Of a DNA stretch of 64,000 nucleotides, positions 11,300-22,101 are shown piece after piece. Within the stretch, counting starts at the first letter, position 1, and every line of letters begins with the position of its first letter. The notes beneath the pieces are model-generated. The model made no database searches and was not told where the DNA came from. It saw nothing but the letters and a program-made list of their open reading frames with translations. This DNA comes from Euborellia annulipes (taxonomy: Eukaryota; Arthropoda; Insecta; Dermaptera; Anisolabididae). The DNA lies in NCBI GenBank assembly GCA_023213315.1, contig JAKCPI010015721.1:1-64000 (forward strand), in the 5' to 3' direction. The position numbers and the translations under genes are program-made.

Positions 11300-12365
11300 A
11301 AAGAAAAAAATCTCTCTTTCTACACTCTTATGAATCACAGCTATAAATTGCGTTTTGTATAAATAAGGCAGCTAGGACGGGAAATAAAACCCTATTTTAT
11401 TTCAAAGTGCTTGTCGACGTTTCGGGTGCTAATCGCCCCCTTCCTATATATACAATATAGGTAATCTCCAGCCAAAGAAAATTCATCTTTTCTCGGTAGC
11501 TTTTTTTTACTATAAGGGATTAAAGTTTACATTCCATCCTCACCATTATTTGGTCCAGGGGATATTAAAGAAATATACCGCCGCCTGCGGACAGATTCCC
11601 TTCACCTCCTTAGACTCTTCTATTTGTGTCATTCTTTTCTTTTAAAATAATAAATTTTTTTCACTCCCCTTGGCTTTTAGAGGTGATCAAAAGTTGAAAT
11701 TATATATTATTATAGGACAGGACATACAGTGAAGTTTCCTCTCTTGTTTATCGTTTGGTTTAGAACGAGGCCGCCCTTCAATATTTAATTAATCTAATTG
11801 CTCCCTCTCCCACCCTCGCTCTTCTTGCGTTATAATCATCCCCAACACTTATTCCATTATCTTTGCATTTCTATTAAATTAAAACAAAATTATTTTAAAA
11901 AAATGACATTTAGATATTTATTTCATCGATTCAAGTTTTTTTTTTTTTTTTTTTTTTTTGAATGCGAACCGTCGATCTCTAGCAGAACACTAAAATTTAT
12001 AAATTATTCTACAGGTTGAAAAAAGCCCCATAAAAATCCGTCGAATAGTTTAGGAGTTATTGCATACTAAAGGGAAAAGTTGAAATTAAATCTCACAATT
12101 ATTATTCTATAATTAATCATATAAATATAAAATTTTTCAATTTTTTTTGTATTGAGAATTCATCATTTTGATTATCCTGTTAATCTGAAAGCTGTGAGGT
12201 AAAACCCCCCTAAACTTTGATGTTATTTATTTACTTGCTTGGAAATACCGTGGAGCAGGTTTTCCAAGTGAAGATGAAAACACCCACGTAATTATCATAG
12301 TAATGAGTAGCTATAAATGAAATTGTGGAAATTAACTTTGTGTTTTATTGTATAAAAATAATTTT
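11300..12365. other. Decayed terminal-repeat relic and AT-rich sequence
   Basis: About 11412-11445 carries the GACGTTTCGGGTGCTAATCGC half of a hammerhead motif, without the CTGANGA box. It matches the better copy at 50556-50602. A dispersed CCCATAAAAATCCGTCG / CTCACAATTATTATTC module lies at about 12025-12125. No gene is seen. Confidence 0.5.
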
Positions 12366-13035
12366 TACTTTCTCTTACCTCTATATATGTAATATATATA
12401 TATGGAAAGAAAAAGTATTGGATTCATGTCAAAAATTCGATGTCGAGATTTTGATGGATCTTCACGTTTTAAGGTCCCATGAATCCAAAAAACTGGTTTT
12501 CGCGACATGGTCTGTCTGTGTGTGTGTGAGTGGGTGGGTGTGTTCAATTTTAAGCATGAAGAAATTGAACTACGAAGTTGAAATTTTATATTTAACTTAG
12601 GCACCCCCCTGAGGCGTGAAAATAAGCTTTTAATTAAAATCGGGCAAAGAGTACTAGTACTTTACTGATGTATTTTTTCAGTTTTTTTTTTCGATTTTCT
12701 CAAAATTCGCTCCAACGATTTTGATTAAAATTCAAAAATCAATTATTTTTTAGATGCTCTTGAAAATGTATATTCTCATTTTGTGATTGAAATCTTCTGA
12801 AGACCACTTTACTCTTGTATTTCATAGGGAAGATAGGAGAAATGGTTGCCATGGTAACAAAATATAAATATTTATACTCATACTTATAAATTTTACACCA
12901 TGCTTTTAAATGTTCCGTACTATCGGGAACTAAATATATGTTGACACAAAAAATCTGGTGTGACAAGCACAGAACACAACTTTCGATTACCGAAGGTAAG
13001 AGAAAATTGTGTTTTGTGCGACCAGTCACACCAAA
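12366..13035 (+). mobile_element. HP repeat, copy 4
   Basis: Full length. The 5' end is ACTTTCTCTTACC, the microsatellite TGTGTGTGTGAGTGGGTGGG at about 12516-12542, the X-box palindrome at 12845-12858, and the 3' hairpin at about 12953-13034 with one side slightly decayed (CACACCAAATA). Confidence 0.85.
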
Positions 13036-13456
13036 TATTTATTTTTGTTTTGAAATTTAAATTCAATATTTATATGATTAATTATAGAATAATAATTGTG
13101 AGATTTAATTTTAATTTTTCCTTTATAACGCATTAATTTTGAAACTATTTGACGAATTTTTATGGGGCTTCTTTTTTTCAATATAGGTATAGAGAATTTT
13201 AACGAGAGTTTGGTTTTGAAAACAAAGAAATTTATAAAATTTAATCATCTATTAAATAATATTCAATTAATCTTTCAGCCTGAAAGTTATGCATTCCAAT
13301 ATACAAATCGGTCAATCGGTTGCCTAACTGCACGGCTACTCCATTGCATGAATTAAACTAAAGGATTGATCCACTAAAATTGTATCTCATAAATAATATT
13401 GATAAGATTGTAAACAATTTTTATTTCGTATTAAATCCATTATAAAATTCTGGGTT

Positions 13457-13492
13457 GACCGAGCCGGAGCTCGGTCGTTTTTTTTTTTTTTT
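13457..13492 (+). repeat. GC hairpin followed by a T run
   Basis: GACCGAGC-CGGA-GCTCGGTC is a perfect 8-bp stem with a 4-nt loop, followed within two bases by about 18 T. It has the shape of a terminator, but bacterial-type termination is not expected here. It abuts the HP copy to the right. Confidence 0.5.
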
Positions 13493-14020
13493 TGTCGACA
13501 TGTATTTAGTATCCGCCGATATATTAAAGATGTAAAATTTATAAGTATGAATATAAATATTTATATTTTGTTAACATGGCATCCATTTCTCTTATATTTT
13601 CTATGGAGTACAAGAGTAAAGTGGTCTTCAGAAGATTTCAATCACAAAATGAGAATATACATTTTAAAGAGAATGTAAAAAATAATTGATTTTTGAATTT
13701 TAATCAAAACTCGTTGGAGCAAATTTTGAGAAAATCGAAAAAAACTGAAAAAGTGACATCAGTAAAGTACTAGTACTCTTTGGCCGATTTTGTTCAAAAG
13801 CTTCGTGTCACGTCCCATGGGGGTGCCTAACTTAAATATAAAATTTCAACCTCCTAGCTCTTTTCGTTCTTGAGATATTTCGTTCACAGATAGACAGACA
13901 GACAATGTCGCGAAAAAAAGGGGACCTCAAAACGTGTATTTCCATCAAAATCTCGGCATCGAATTTTTGACTTTACTTCTCTCTCTATATATATTAACAT
14001 ATATAGAGGTTAGAGAAAGT
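13492..14020 (-). mobile_element. HP repeat, copy 5 (lacks the 3' hairpin)
   Basis: Inverted copy running from GTCGACATGTATTTAG to the 5' end AGAGAAAGT. The X-box site has decayed to GTTAACATGGCATC (near 13570), and the 3' hairpin is missing at the T-run boundary. Confidence 0.8.
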
Positions 14021-14537
14021 CTAAATTAACGTTAATTTTTTAAATAATTCATTTTTTATTTATTTTTGAAATAAAGAGAATTTCATGCTTTATCAATCTT
14101 AATTTCTGAGATATTAAAGTACAAAATGGTTTTTGAAGAATTTATTTATTTTGTTTTTAATTAATAAATAAATGAGTTGTTGTTGTTGTGCTATCTCTTC
14201 AATCACAAAGTTTAAATTTGCAACAAAGTAGAGGTGAACAGAAGATAATAAGCCCTAAATTAAATGTATAGTCAGCTGTTAGCTTTGAATTCAACTCTCT
14301 ATCTATGTGTGTGTGTGTGTGTTGAATAAACAAACAAGAGAGGCTAGGTGGGCTAACTAACTATTAATACATATTCAATTTGAATGAATTTTAAGTGAAA
14401 GTTTTCAATTAAAACGGTTCCTTCTTAATTCAACAACAACAACAACAACAACACAATTCAAATAAATAAAAAAAATTAATAATAAGTCGAAGCCACTAAG
14501 GATTAATTCCGGAACAGGCCAGCAAAGAATATAAATT
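14021..14537. other. AT-rich spacer with simple repeats
   Basis: It holds (GTT)n near 14177-14190, (GT)n near 14307-14322 and (CAA)n near 14431-14450. The GTT and CAA runs are complementary. No gene is seen. Confidence 0.5.
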
Positions 14538-14549
14538 TTATTGAAATAT

Positions 14550-14592
14550 CATCGACGTTTCGGTAACGCATGGCTCCCATCTTCAGGACGAT
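14550..14592 (-). ncRNA. Hammerhead-like motif, left of an inverted pair
   Basis: The - strand reads CTGAAGA...CCGAAACGTCGAT, with conserved core boxes but a weak stem II. The arm continues to about 14650 and is mirrored at 14757-14852. Confidence 0.5.
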
Positions 14593-14807
14593 AAATTGTT
14601 GTTTATATTGATACATGTAGGTCATACAAAATTATAAAATCAATTTGTATCTTGGTCAGTGTTGGTGTTTCGGGCCCATTCAACAATAAGCCCAGGCCCC
14701 TACTACAATTCTCATAGACAATTAAACATACATTTAATGGTATATGCAAATTTGTATTATAATTTTGTATGACCTACATGTATCAATATAAACAACATTA
14801 ACAATTT

Positions 14808-14852
14808 ATCGTCCTGAAGATGGGAGCGATGCGTTCCTGAAAAGTCGACGAT
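14808..14852 (+). ncRNA. Decayed hammerhead-like motif, right of an inverted pair
   Basis: CTGAAGA is intact, but the GAAAC box is altered to TGAAAAGTC, so it is probably inactive. It is an inverted partner of 14550-14592, sharing the CCTACATGTATCAATATAAA arm. Confidence 0.45.
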
Positions 14853-15439
14853 ACGCTCTTAACAAGCGATTGAATATGCAAGTCACGTGACTCAGACAAG
14901 CCGCATAAAATAAATCGCGTTTCACGCTTTCACTCAACAGCTGTATGCGATGTTGCCAAATCTATATTATTTATTTATTTATTTTCGAGTTTCCCCTCTC
15001 CTATTTGGAGTTTAGGGTGATTACATAACACTATTTTTTTTTTTATAAAGTCTAAGAAATATTTATATATATAAATATATCTACATAATTGAATATATTA
15101 GTATTTTTTCTTCTTTTTATTTGGCGTCCTTTGCACCATCAAAGGATCCTGCACAACTTGATTATTTGCTTGTTCGGTCCCTTCAGGATTTCCCGTGCCC
15201 AGGTCTTTCGTTGACTCTCTGTTTCGTTTTACCTTCTTCCAGTCTTTTCCCCCCCTCGTCATCTAGCAGTTTCACGCTTTCACTCAACAGCTGTTAAATG
15301 CGATGTTGCCAGATCTATATTATTATATTAAATAAAGTTTTTATTCTTTGCTGGCTGCCTATATCTACCTGTTCCTGTTTATTATCACTCAGCTATTAAT
15401 TTTTTTCTTTTCATAGTTACTTTATTATGCTCTGGTGTT
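14853..15439. other. Fragments of the TTAA-2 family
   Basis: About 14880-14970 and 15268-15335 both contain CACGCTTTCACT...ACAGCTG...GCGATGTTGCCA, which is the interior of the element copied in full at 40.7 kb. Between them is a short GC-richer stretch (15120-15265) of unknown origin. Confidence 0.5.
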
Positions 15440-16436
15440 ATGCTAAATGTTCAAATTTAAGGCACTTATATAAGATTAAAAGCTAATTTTTTAATATGTT
15501 ATTAATCACTATCACATACGTATAAAATAATTTTTTGAAGCAGATCTGACGAAGGGTTATCGTGCAATTAATTATTAAAAAATTGAAATTTAACATGTAG
15601 CCTATGGGGAATGTTGACGAAATCGAATTATGTAGTAACTTTTGATAAAGATAAAAAAAAACTTCTATTTTTATCAATTAACTCTACAATTGCCTAGTCA
15701 TTGCTTTAATTTTATGTACAGTGAGGGACAATATTAAATCCCACCCATGCGTTTTCTTCTTGTGATTATTTCATTGTTTTTTATTAAAATATTATATATA
15801 TTTTTTAATGGAAACTTTCATCGTTCAAACCTAGAAAATTTCCAATAAAGATTTTCTTTTATAAAAACAATTAAATAATCACAATTAGAAAACACGGATG
15901 GGACTTGATATTGTCCCTCACTGTACTCTGTTTTTCTATCATTTTTATTTATTTGTATTTCTGCTACACATCAATCTTTTGTAACATTTTACCTACATAT
16001 ATAAATTTTTCAATTCTCGAATTCTGTTTCTTGAATATATATAATTATTTGTAAAAATGTTGTATATTAATGTTTATTGTATTTTTATAATATTTACAAA
16101 TTTTTTTATCGTTTTATTCTCATGACCCAAACTAGGCCAAGAGACAAATAAAAAAAAAAACCTTCCATAGAATACGTTAAAAATAAAATCAAAATTTTCT
16201 GACGAAGTTTTTGTAAAAATATTTTAACAAGAAAGGCAAAAAAAAAAATTGCAAATTAAAAATATGTAAGTCACGTGACTCAGACCAGTTTAATAAAATA
16301 AATCGCGTTTCACGCTTTCACTAAACAGCTGTTAAATGCGATGTTGCCAGATCTATATTATTATGTGGGAAAAAATACTTAAGTCAAATATCATTTATTA
16401 TTTTTGGTAATTAAATTATTAACCCAATGATAGGTA
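15440..16436 (-). mobile_element. Divergent TTAA-2 element interrupted by a MITE
   Basis: About 15455-15640 (AAAGCTAATTTTTTAATATG...) and 16175-16436 (...CGATGTTGCCAGATCTATAT) match, inverted, the two ends of the element at 40707-41484. The middle is longer here. Its outer termini are degenerate, so limits are approximate. A 205-bp MITE sits inside at 15719. Confidence 0.55.
15719..15923. mobile_element. Tc1/mariner-like MITE, TA target duplication
   Basis: Terminal inverted repeats of about 37 bp begin CAGTGAGGGACAATAT on both sides. The element is flanked by TA at 15717-15718 and 15924-15925, as expected for the Tc1/mariner superfamily. No transposase. Confidence 0.8.
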
Positions 16437-16440
16437 ACAA

Positions 16441-16843
16441 TAAGTTCAATTTCGACGGTTGGTGGGTAAAAAAATTAAAGGAATGACGACGATGGTGTAT
16501 ATAAGTTGGTTGGCGTGTTTCTCTTAACGAGCGATTGGTCGATAGACCCCATATATATAAACGAGAGGGGTGGGGGGCTTGTGACGTCATCGGAAGTAGG
16601 AATCCGCCGTCGCCGCGAAACCTGACACGATTAATATTAATGACCAGCCGGCTAAACTACAAAAAAAAAAAAAAAAACGACTTGCCTTCATCTCTCTCAC
16701 TCTATTTATTTACAATAATTTCGGGATTTGTGACGTCATTGGTGCAAATGAGGTATTTAGGTCGTTTAAACAAAGAATATAGATTCAACAAGTCAACAAG
16801 GAAGGAAAGAAAATTGTTTTTAAATCACGCCTTCACTCCTCAA
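16441..16843. other. GC-richer segment with TATA-like and CRE sites
   Basis: Contains TATATAAG near 16498, ATATATAAA near 16553, two perfect TGACGTCA palindromes at 16582-16589 and 16731-16738, and a CG-rich stretch CCGCCGTCGCCGCG near 16604. It could be a promoter region, but no downstream coding exon is visible before the transposon at 16844. Confidence 0.3.
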
Positions 16844-17421
16844 GGGGGTCCAGGAGCGACGTCTAAACGTGCTTAAAAAAAAAAAAAAAAACTAGACTAT
16901 TATAAGGGATTTTTCAATGCGGTTTTTTTTTTAAATGAATTAAATTCATAAGAGATTATTGGGACATCAAGCTATAATTTTTTTAATGACTTATTAAAAA
17001 ATTATCGTAATTAATTTTTTTGTTATCAATCAAATACAAAAAAACAATCTGTCCCAATAATCTTTAATTATTTTTAAATTTAAAAATGAATTTATTGTTA
17101 TTATTAATCACATATTAATTAAGAAATTTTTAAAATAAGCTTAGATGATTTATTTAAAAATCAACTGTCAAATTAGTTCAGCATTCTTGCAATAGATGGC
17201 AGGCTAGTCTAACAGCCGATCCCCTAATAGCCTATATTTATATATTTTTATGCTTTTATAAAAGATACATAATATATAATAACATTTATAAAGTATTTAT
17301 TGTTAAAAGATCAATGAAAATCAATCAAATGCATTAAATATTATTAGCTACCATTCTGACATCTCTTGGCAAATTTTTGATTTTTTGGGCATGCTTTTTA
17401 TGACACACAACGCCATCTTAT
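16844..17421 (-). mobile_element. TTAA-1 element, copy a (inner end lost)
   Basis: Starts GGGGGTCCAGGAGCGACGTC and matches copy b in inverted orientation down to about 17421, where it diverges before the other terminus. With copy b it forms a giant inverted repeat with arms of about 500 bp. It encodes no protein. Confidence 0.75.
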
Positions 17422-17861
17422 AAGCTTCACATTTAAACATTTAGTCTTAAATCGCGAATTGACGTAGCAAACTATAAAATGCCTTAACTCGGACAACTCC
17501 TGTTCTCCGACAAAATGAGTTATTTTAAAATAACTCTGCTTTATTAATGTTTATATTTCGTTATTAAACATTTCATATTAAATTTTCTTATATGTATGTA
17601 GATTTTAAGCCGCCTTGTTTGCATTTCTCGAAATAACTTTATAATCCCCCCCCCCTCCGCCCTTTTCTTTTTTTCTACTTCTAAATCTTTGAATTGGACG
17701 CACGGTTGACATTCTCCATTTAATTGACATCGCTTGCATTTATAAAGGGTCTCTTTACTAATATCCTACAATTGTGGGGACGTTTATTTTAAAACAATAC
17801 GTTTTATCCCTTCCACTCATGGAATTTGGTTCAGTAGATTCTGAGTGATTGTTTTTCTTAA

Positions 17862-18438
17862 GGGGGAACGGGAGCGAAGTGTTTACTCATGTTTTTCCCG
17901 CTATGATGGCGTAGTGTATCATTAAAAGTATGTCCAAAAAATCAAGTAATTCAAAAATTTGCCAAGAGATGTCAGAATGGTAGCTAATAATATTTAATGC
18001 ATTTGGTTGATTTTCATTGATCTTTTAACAATAAATACTTTATAAATGTTATTATATATTATGTATCTTTTATAAAAGCATAAAAATATATAAATATAGG
18101 CTATTAGGGGATCGGCTGTTAGACTAGCCTGCCATCTATTGCAAGAATGCTGAACTAATTTGACAGTTGAATTTTAAATAAATCATCTAAGCTTATTTTA
18201 AAAATTTCTTAATTAATATGTGATTAATAATAACAATAAATTCATTTTTAAATTTAAAAAAAAATTAAAGATTATTGGGACAGATTGTTTTTTTGTATTT
18301 GCTTGATAACAAAAAAATTAATTACGATAATTTTTTAATAAGTCATTAAAAAAATTATAGCTCGATGTCCCAATAATCTCTTATGAATATAATTCCTTAG
18401 AATAGTCTAGTTTTTTTAGACGTCGCTCCTGAACCCCC
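17862..18438 (+). mobile_element. TTAA-1 element, copy b (complete, TTAA flanks)
   Basis: A 577-bp element from GGGGGAACGGGAGCGA to TCGCTCCTGAACCCCC, flanked on both sides by TTAA (17858-17861 and 18439-18442). TTAA duplication is the mark of piggyBac-type and a few other superfamilies. The terminal repeats are short and imperfect. Non-coding. The interval 17422-17857 between copies a and b has a C10 tract near 17647 and nothing recognised. Confidence 0.75.
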
Positions 18439-19137
18439 TTAAGAGAATTATTATTCAGTTTTCTTGATCGATCGTCGTCGTCTCGTTCTCCAAAGATAAA
18501 AGGGATTCCCTCTCTATGTAAATCTCGGCGAAGTCAACCAACCAATGGACATAGAGAGAGAGAGAGAGCCCTTAGGGTATAAACTCACCGGTCGGTACCT
18601 GTTCACCACTCACTTTGATCTGGCTGTCCTCTCTAAATATAACTTGATATAAAAAAAATAAAAAAGAGAGAAGATGCTTTGCAAAGAAAGTTTATATTTT
18701 TGTGTAAATAGTATAGAATGTCAAAAAAAAAAAAAAAAAAAATTCCAATTCATCACTAGAGCCCGGATGTTGATGCAAATGCATGTCTGAATATGTTCTT
18801 GAAACTTTGCAGTTATCCCATTTCATGAGTATTCGATTCAAAATAACTCTCTTTATTCTGAGCATATTACTTTCTCTTAGCTATATATATATAAATTTTA
18901 AGGTTCATCCCAATCGGAGGTCATTTAGACGGCTAAAAGTTTAGAAAAATCGAAATTTTCAAGATTTTATTTGCTTTGGTCACCCCTAATACAATTTCAC
19001 ATATCCCTGAATGCAAAAAACATATATGTACGATATTCTATAGTTCTTTGGCTTTCTAAAAATCATTCATTCATAAAAATCTGTTAATTATTAACGAAAT
19101 TATGAACAAAAACGTCATCAAAGAAAAAACACAAGTA
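18439..19137. other. Unassigned sequence with an HP 5' fragment
   Basis: It has GC-richer patches (CGATCGTCGTCGTCTCG near 18468), a GA run near 18556, an A run near 18723-18741, and a small HP 5' fragment ACTTTCTCTTAGC near 18869. No gene is supported. Confidence 0.4.
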
Positions 19138-19341
19138 CACTCACTGGTCGAAAAAAATGGACTTCAATTGAATTAAAAAACGAACTCTATCCACGAGAAG
19201 CTTATGAATTCTCTCTGAAGATTTGGTCACGGGCACTAACTTTATTAAATATTATAAAAAAAAAAAAATATTTCTAGATACTCATATCTTTTTTTATACT
19301 TGTAAAAGAAAAAGAAGTCCATTTTTTTTGACTAGTGAGTG
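19138..19341. mobile_element. Tc1-like MITE
   Basis: About 28-bp terminal inverted repeats begin CACTCACTGGTCG (left) and CACTCACTAGTCA (right, read inward), and both continue into AAAAAAATGGACTTC. TA precedes the left end, but the right flank is AC, so the duplication is not preserved. Confidence 0.7.
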
Positions 19342-19394
19342 ACAGAAACTACGGCCGAAACCGTAACCGAATATTCGGTCGGTTTCTAATTTTA

Positions 19395-19530
19395 ATATAT
19401 CGGTGGAAACTAAATATATATCTCGACTCAAAAACATCTGGTGTGACAAGCAGAGAACACAACTTTCGATTCCCGAAGGTAAGAGAAAGTTGTGTGCTAT
19501 GCGACCAGTCACACCAGATTTTTCATGCAT
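19395..19530 (+). repeat. HP 3' fragment with hairpin
   Basis: It matches the last 130 bp of HP: CGGTGGAAACTAAATATA, then the hairpin CTGGTGTGAC...GTCACACCAG. Confidence 0.8.
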
Positions 19531-19951
19531 GCATATTTTAACGTTTGATTATGCCTCATTTAGTAATTTTTAAGAAAAAAAGATGTGATAATTCTAATAA
19601 TTTGGTCAAGAGCATATGAATGCAATTTGCCCCCCCCCCTCCAGACAAACAACAGGTGTGGGGATAATCATAATAATACTCTCTCTCTCTCTCTTTTGTG
19701 ACCGATTAAATGCTTTAGGATCTTATTAAATAGAAGATGATCATTGAGGTTGATCGCCGCTGCCACCTGGCTGACTGGCTGGCTGGCCCCTCTCGTATTG
19801 ATCGGTGTGGGGGTACTCTCTCTCGCTCTCTCTTCGTGTATGTATGCCCTCGTCGTCGTAGACACTCGCTTACTGTCTCTTTCTTTCTTTCTTTCAACTC
19901 TACAAACTGTTGCTATCTTTTATATCTTGAGAAAGGAACCACTATTCAGGT
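19531..19951. other. Unassigned sequence with pyrimidine-rich runs
   Basis: C10 tract near 19631, (CT)n near 19679-19694, GGCTGGCTGGC near 19775 and (TTTC)n near 19882. The overlapping ORFs here are low-complexity translations. Confidence 0.4.
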
Positions 19952-21010
19952 CTATTCTCTAAAAACAGACGTTAAAATTTAAAATAAACAAATAGGTGTT
20001 AAAAAGTAATGTCAGCGTTAAAAAAATGCTATTCTCTAAACACAGCGACGTTAACATGTTGCTTTTATTCTCAAAGCTATCAAAATCATAAACTTACTTT
20101 TTAGCTTAAGGACGCCATTTTTATTTTAAACACGGCGTTAAAATATTAAAGCCACCTCCTAGACATGGAATTAATTTTTAACATTATTTACTAAATGTTA
20201 ACGCTTTGGTTTTAAAGTTTTTGTTTACAGAATAGCTATTTGAGGCAAGGAATAGCATTTTTTTAACGCTTACTTTACTTTTTAACACCCATTTGTTTAT
20301 TTTTGGGGGTGTGGACAGTGGGCAGGGGGGGAGAGGGCGAAACCCTCGGTGATGTTTGTGAGGAAAAATAGGGGTTCAGAACAACGGGTCAGCTTGGTCA
20401 ACCTCAAACTAACCAACCCCTTCAATACCATGGTTTCAGAGTCACCCACAAAGAAAGGACATTGTAATATTTAAGAAGGAAAACCATACTAGAAGCCAGC
20501 CATCTCCATAGATTTCAAGCTCCATCTCTGTGGAATGGGATGCCAGAGCAGATCCGGAACACTACTCCTAAGGGGATTCAAAGCCAGAGATCAACATATT
20601 AAGGACAACCAACCCAACTTCCGGCCTCCTAATATCAAGACATTATCAAAAAACCATAGAGGAAATAGTAGCAGCACAGAAGGTTTTTTCAAGAAGCCAA
20701 ATCAACATTTAAAATAGCATTTCATCCATAGCGCGATAGACTATTTTCATATCATGTGGTATATAATGTTTTTTGAATTGTGTTTTTTTATGATATTATT
20801 TTAGAATGTTTTTGAATTGTGTTTTTCTTATCATTATTATATGTGAATGTTTTAGGATATATAGAATGTTTTGAATTGTGTTTCTATATATATTTTAAGT
20901 TCGAGGTCTAATAGTAGTAAGGTATTATTTAATAGTGTTATATAGATAGTTAGGAAAGAGGAGGGGAGGGGAAAAAAAAAAAAATTTTAACGCCTGTTTT
21001 TAGAGAATAG
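19952..21010. mobile_element. Composite TIR element enclosing a LINE fragment
   Basis: The termini CTATTCTCTAAAAACAG...GTTAAAATTT recur inverted at the right end, with one difference in the first 25 bases. A second nested inverted pair (about 19998-20040 and 20250-20290, GTTAAAAAAATGCTATTC) lies inside. The interior (20330-20720) is GC-richer and includes a LINE-like ORF tail. Three imperfect direct repeats with TTTGAATTGTGTTT occur at about 20770-20890. Confidence 0.6.
20474..20608 (+). pseudogene. Non-LTR retrotransposon reverse-transcriptase tail (fragment)
   Basis: One frame reads ...HRFQAPSLWNGMPEQIRNTT before a stop. The pattern FxxxxxxLWNxLPxxIR just before the end of the ORF is characteristic of the C-terminus of CR1/Jockey-type LINE polymerases. 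Upstream RT motifs are absent, so this is a 5'-truncated relic. The clade cannot be settled from so short a piece. Confidence 0.4.
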
Positions 21011-21052
21011 ATCTGATTATGCGTTTAAAAGATTTTTATTTTCTCTTACTTA

Positions 21053-21642
21053 CACTGTAAAAAAAAATATATGAATTTTCAATCATTTTTCATATACTTC
21101 GGTGATTTAATATTAATATACCCAGGATATGAAATAAAATTAATATAAAAGTTTATGAACAAATTACCAACTTTTAAACTTATCTTTTTCTTTGTGTGCC
21201 GCCAAATTTTGAAATCGTTAAAAGTGTACCGCGACAAGTTGAGAATCACTGGTCTAAACGTTCTCAAATAACTCGACTACCTCAAGGAATTTTTATTAAT
21301 ATTATTTTATAATTATTTTAAGGAAACTTGAAATTATTCTTTTAAAATTTATTTCACAAATCTAAATTTATTAAATTCTGGTTTGAAATTCGCGCTCTAA
21401 ACTATTTAAATATTTATGAAGAATCATACTAATTAAATAATTTTTATAAAGTAATTCAACTAAATAGCTATAAAAATTAAAATTAAAATTAACAATTTTT
21501 ACCAAAATAATTAATTTTAAAATATACAAGAAATTTGTTAGGTTGGCAACAAATTGAACTTTCTCATATATATTCATAAACAGTTTATGAAACAGAGTTC
21601 CTATACTTGTATATGAAGTTTTCTTGAAAATTTTTAACAGTG
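21053..21642. mobile_element. TA-1 element, copy 1
   Basis: A 590-bp element beginning CACTGTAAAA and ending TTTTAACAGTG. It is more than 90% identical by eye to 46551-47142 and to parts of 29466-31110. TA precedes the left end, but the right flank is TG. It sits between a 5' scrap of HP (TTTTCTCTTAC, about 21035-21050) and a 3' HP scrap (21643-21676), so it appears to have inserted in, or replaced most of, an HP copy. Confidence 0.75.
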
Positions 21643-21676
21643 TGTGCGACCAGTCACACCAGATTTTTTTTTTTGC
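21643..21676 (+). repeat. HP 3' hairpin right arm (relic)
   Basis: TGTGCGACCAGTCACACCAG followed by T12, the last part of HP only. Confidence 0.7.
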
Positions 21677-22100
21677 GATCTCTAGAGCAAAGGGGTTGAT
21701 TGCCCGTCAGCAACTTGATATAATAGAGTGGTTATCGGCGCCCACCTGTTTGTTCTCTGGAACCACCGAACCGTAGAATTGCCTAATCTTATCCAGATTG
21801 GCTTTCCTATTCCCTTTACGGATATCGGCACTTCTACGAAATTAATCAAGAATATAGGTCGAATTTTATACAGTGGAATCTTCGTATTTGCGGCTAATTC
21901 GTACAAACAAGCCAGAAAATCCCGATATCTGGTAAAAAAACAATCGATTTCATACCCCTAGGTAATTGGTATTATTTTTATGCTCGAGGTCAATTAAAAC
22001 GTCTTCTAATTGGTATTTCCAACTTTAAAATCTCGTTAATTCGTGCTCTTTTCAAAAGGAGGGAGGATAGAGAGAAGGAAATTTAGCTTCTCTTTCATTT
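21677..22100. other. GC-richer unassigned segment, possible pogo/Tigger-type terminus
   Basis: About 21680-21960 is less AT-rich than its neighbours. ATACAGTGGAATCTTCG near 21867 resembles the TIRs of pogo/Tigger elements (TACAGTnGAA...), but no partner terminus is identified. Both strands are open for about 75 codons, with no recognised protein. Confidence 0.3.
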
Positions 22101-22101
22101 T

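Noticed and set aside
13457..13492. Rho-independent terminator shape
   Set aside because: Eukaryotic context and no transcription unit ending here. Recorded only as a hairpin.
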